Assembly: GCA_018873245.2 (NCBI GenBank)
Contig: JAEMBT020000006.1
Location: 9,941,855-10,005,854, forward strand
From: Archegozetes longisetosus
Taxonomy: Eukaryota; Arthropoda; Arachnida; Sarcoptiformes; Trhypochthoniidae
Length of the DNA stretch: 64,000 bases
Direction: 5' to 3'
Shown here: one piece after another, positions 60,876 through 64,000 of the stretch
Position numbering within the stretch: position 1 is the stretch's first letter
How the letters are laid out: every line of letters starts with the position of its first letter
Position numbers and translations under genes: made by a program
The notes under the pieces: model-generated
What the model was told of the DNA's origin: nothing
What the model saw: the letters and a program-made list of their open reading frames with translations, nothing else
Databases searched by the model: none

Positions 60876-63800
60876 AAGCGTCGTATTAGAGGCACTTACT
60901 CGGAGTGACACTAATTATTTTACGAAATACGAGCATAGAGTTTGACCGCAAGCCTGTGTAAATATAACTTATATGACTGTTTATAAGTATAAATGCTTAA
61001 GACAAAAACTCACATTACATCGTACTGACAGTTTCCCACGAACACAAACCCTCTCCTCAATAATAATTCAAAAACACAGCATTTAATGAACCGGTTTTGG
61101 AGTAAAAAAATATAATCATCATTATCCGTGTGTATGTAATTATTATCAAATACAGTAAAATACAGTAAATACGACTCAAACTCAATCTTAAGCAATTTTT
61201 TTAAATGAGATGAACTAAAAGTTTATAAAGTGATCCATTGGATTGAGGCATAAAGAGATGAAACTATTTGTATATCTTCCAGCTTTTTTCACTTATTACT
61301 GCCTTTGTGGCGAAGGGCAAGAAAATATTTAGTTCGATTGCTTTGGTTGGATTGCTTTAGTCAAGAAATCAATGATAGGTATGAATAATAAAAATAAAAA
61401 CTCAATGTAATCGAAAGGGGAAGAGGGGTTGAGAGTAAGCTATAGCAACTAACTCATAATGCAGAATAAAATGTTAGTTTTTTGCGAGAGTTTCTATGGA
61501 GACGATGATAAAATTGGCGAACTTTGCACATCAAATTGTACATAACGGGCTAAAACACTTGAAAAAAGGCATTTCTAACTTTAATTGCATGCAAGCACAC
61601 AAATATCGATAAAAATAATCATAAGACATAAAATCCTATCAAACAAGCATAAAAGGGTGTTTCAATACCAAATCGGTCCAACAGTGAAACCATAGATAAG
61701 CTTTTCCTTTTTAGATCAGATCCCTTAACATTTTCTATTAACTATTGATCGACAATAACGATCAAATTGAAACCAATCATCAGATATCTACCATACAATA
61801 TCTATCACACAAACGGTATGTCAGTTTCTATTCTAGAAATAATTCACTAGAATAGAGTGTAAGACAAAAATAGAGGCATCAGATTGCATTTCAGCATGCC
61901 GATAGCATAACTTACAAATAGCAGAATCATATCTGAATAAATAAGCGTCACATCTGTATTAACCCTTTCTTTACACAAATGATAGCGCAAAGCAAGGAAA
62001 CATGTCTTTCAGAGTCAATAAAACTATATAAATAAACTGTTTTCAAGTGAACAAAATCCAATAACCGATTACTGAAATGGAAAAAGCAAATTTAAAAGAG
62101 ACTTACTTTTACTAAGAACAAGAATTGAAGGTGTGTGAAGTAGTTATAAAAATGCACTTTAGTATTGTTTATATGATTATAACGGAATCCATATGAACAA
62201 CTGTTGGGTCGGGTGAACAGCTCAGATGAGAGTAGAAAGCATTAATGCTAGACTGAAGCAACACTGCTCTATGTTAACGCTATCCCCTCTCCACAAAGCG
62301 CCGCCTTTAAGAACCTTTCCAACCAGCAATCCGAATCAAATCACTCAATCTTATTCATATATGTTCTACAAATTACTATACTATTGTGTTGCTCAAGGTA
62401 AGTTTCCAACTTCTTATGATCAATGTGATACCCTTTATATTGGATTCTATCTACTTTCATTTCTACTTTTGTTAACTTTTAAGACTGTTTAGGACTATAT
62501 TTTAAGCTAAAAATCATTGATTTTTTGTCTTTGGAGAATAGAAGCTGATGGTTTTTATAAATAAATTTCATGATTGATTTAGTGAAACACTAGAGTGTTT
62601 ACATCAATGAAAGCATACTTTATTTCTGTTTCTTGAGTCAATTTCATATGAAACGTTGATTAAATTTTTATCTTAATGTAATTACTTTGTTATAATTGAA
62701 TTTTCAACATTAAGCTCAGTTACGGACAAATGTAGTGCAGGTAAGCTCTCAATCTAAAGCATTGTACTCAATACAATCTGAATATTTTCAATACGACTCG
62801 TGTGAATAGAAAATCTCCTAATTCCTTATATACTATTCTTTACTAACTTCTCAGTTCAAAGTTCACGCGGTACCTAAATATCTGTTGAGCGTAAAAAGTG
62901 AAAAACAGTAATTCGATAAACTATTTATAATAAGTGAAAATTGAGCGAATTTTGGGCCAAAACTGTGATTTCTGTTAAATGAAATTGCTGTTTGTTGGTC
63001 AGTCTCAGAAGAATTGCTAAAGCTATTTACCTTGAATTTAATGAATATTGAGCTCTGAATTATTGAGTACAATTGCAGCAAAGAATTTATTGGCTGAAAA
63101 ACGTTTTGCTATTATTTTGCCATTATTTTCAAGTTATTTTATATTATACGCTACATTAGAAGCGTTTATTTCATACACAACATAGAATAATGACAGGTCT
63201 GCAGATGGTATGAAAGAGAGCGGCGATATTTCATTTTAAATCAGTACAAGTGTTTATAAACTAAACTTGTTTCAAATAAAATAAAATACTCTCAGATTTG
63301 ACTGGTTTAATGTAAAAAAAGCTTTAAACGTGTAACTTTATCATACTTTACTCACAAAAGGATCGCTATATTATAACATTAAAACAATGCATTTTGTAAA
63401 GCATGATAAATGATTTTCCACCCAAACCCATGTATGAAAATCATAACATTAAACTTTAAATTTGTTTTACTTCTTCAAATAGTTGTAAATAATTTCTGAA
63501 TTACTTTTTTCATCAATCAATCACAGGAAAATACTCAAACAATGGAAAGTTTTTTAATTAAATTTCATCATATTTTTAAAAAACCTAAACTTCAAAAAAG
63601 AAGAATAATGAAGAGAAGAGTAACTTTTTTAATGATAATAAATTATAATTAAAGAAGGTGAGAATCAAAACAAGAAGCTTGACATGAAGTGATAATTAAA
63701 TGAAGTCAATTGAATAGGAGCTTAATTTGGTATTGAATGGTTGGAAAGTTTAGGAACATAAAGTTTAAGTAGAGAGGCAGTGGTCTGTTATAGATTGAAG

Positions 63801-64000
63801 CGGTCATGTACGGTATATATTCTATTCTACACTTCTCGTCAAAGTGTTTCTAATGGTTTTTCGTAAAAAGGCCGTGGAATTACAAGCATGAAATAGATAA
63901 TTGAACGAAACAATGCACAATGCTTTTGCATAGTGTTAACCCTAAACGGCCTGTGGTATTAGTATTAGCGCTTTCATTCTCGATGCAATGGATCACAATT

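Larger units (their letters stand above)
51088..64000. other. 12.9-kb region upstream of castor without a recognised gene
   Basis: I read all six frames and found no conserved domain. The longest frame (56895-57311, +, 138 aa) is AT-driven and not recognisable. It holds several simple repeats (51258, 52815, 54564, 59269), a 16-bp minisatellite (58713-58824) and a 27-bp tandem array (60795-60875). It lies directly upstream of castor coding exon 1, so it probably includes 5' untranslated exons, the promoter and enhancers of castor, and perhaps non-coding RNA. None of these could be located precisely. Base composition is uniformly AT-rich. Confidence 0.5.

Noticed and set aside
62226-62492. 88-aa plus-strand frame near the right end
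   Set aside because: No domain recognised, and a GGTAAG donor-like site inside it leads to nothing identifiable; treated as chance.

Overview
The window is eukaryotic nuclear DNA. It is AT-rich, with many small GT-AG introns (about 60-110 bp), some introns of 1.5-3.3 kb, and 11 protein-coding genes that I recognise as conserved animal families. The gene set (TDP-43/TBPH, neuronal synaptobrevin, Egalitarian/EXD1, castor) points to a protostome animal. The compact AT-rich architecture suits an arthropod, perhaps a mite or other chelicerate, but no species marker is visible. I saw no prokaryotic, viral or CRISPR content.

Layout. 0.6-5.3 kb: an SH2-domain protein (+), a xylosyl-phosphatase (PXYLP1-like, -) and a J-domain/DUF1992 protein (DNAJC28-like, +). 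5.4-17.9 kb: two SLC7-family amino-acid transporters head to head, an SLC7A14-like gene with 12 exons (-) and a CAT-type gene with 4 exons (+). 19.0-22.8 kb: an ING4/5 PHD-finger chromatin protein (+). 24.7-25.5 kb: an intronless ELOVL6-like elongase (+). 27.4-28.9 kb: an Egalitarian/EXD1-like 3'-5' exonuclease-fold protein (-). 29.6 kb: VMA21 (+). 31.2-32.9 kb: TBPH/TDP-43 (-). 34.4-35.0 kb: synaptobrevin (+). 37.0-51.1 kb: a 19-exon castor/CASZ1 zinc-finger gene (-) with 12 fingers. 51.1-64.0 kb: no recognisable gene, only simple repeats and two minisatellites; this is the upstream side of castor.

Most of the multi-exon models were rebuilt by hand from splice sites and a continuous reading frame across every junction. 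Two introns use GC-AG splice sites (ING and castor). The genes do not form one pathway; they look like an ordinary metazoan neighbourhood, with several functions used in neurons (synaptobrevin, TBPH, castor). The most unusual non-coding feature is a near-perfect 48-bp-arm hairpin at 29.3 kb flanked by TATT repeats. I found no convincing undescribed multi-gene system. A few block coordinates may be off by one base.
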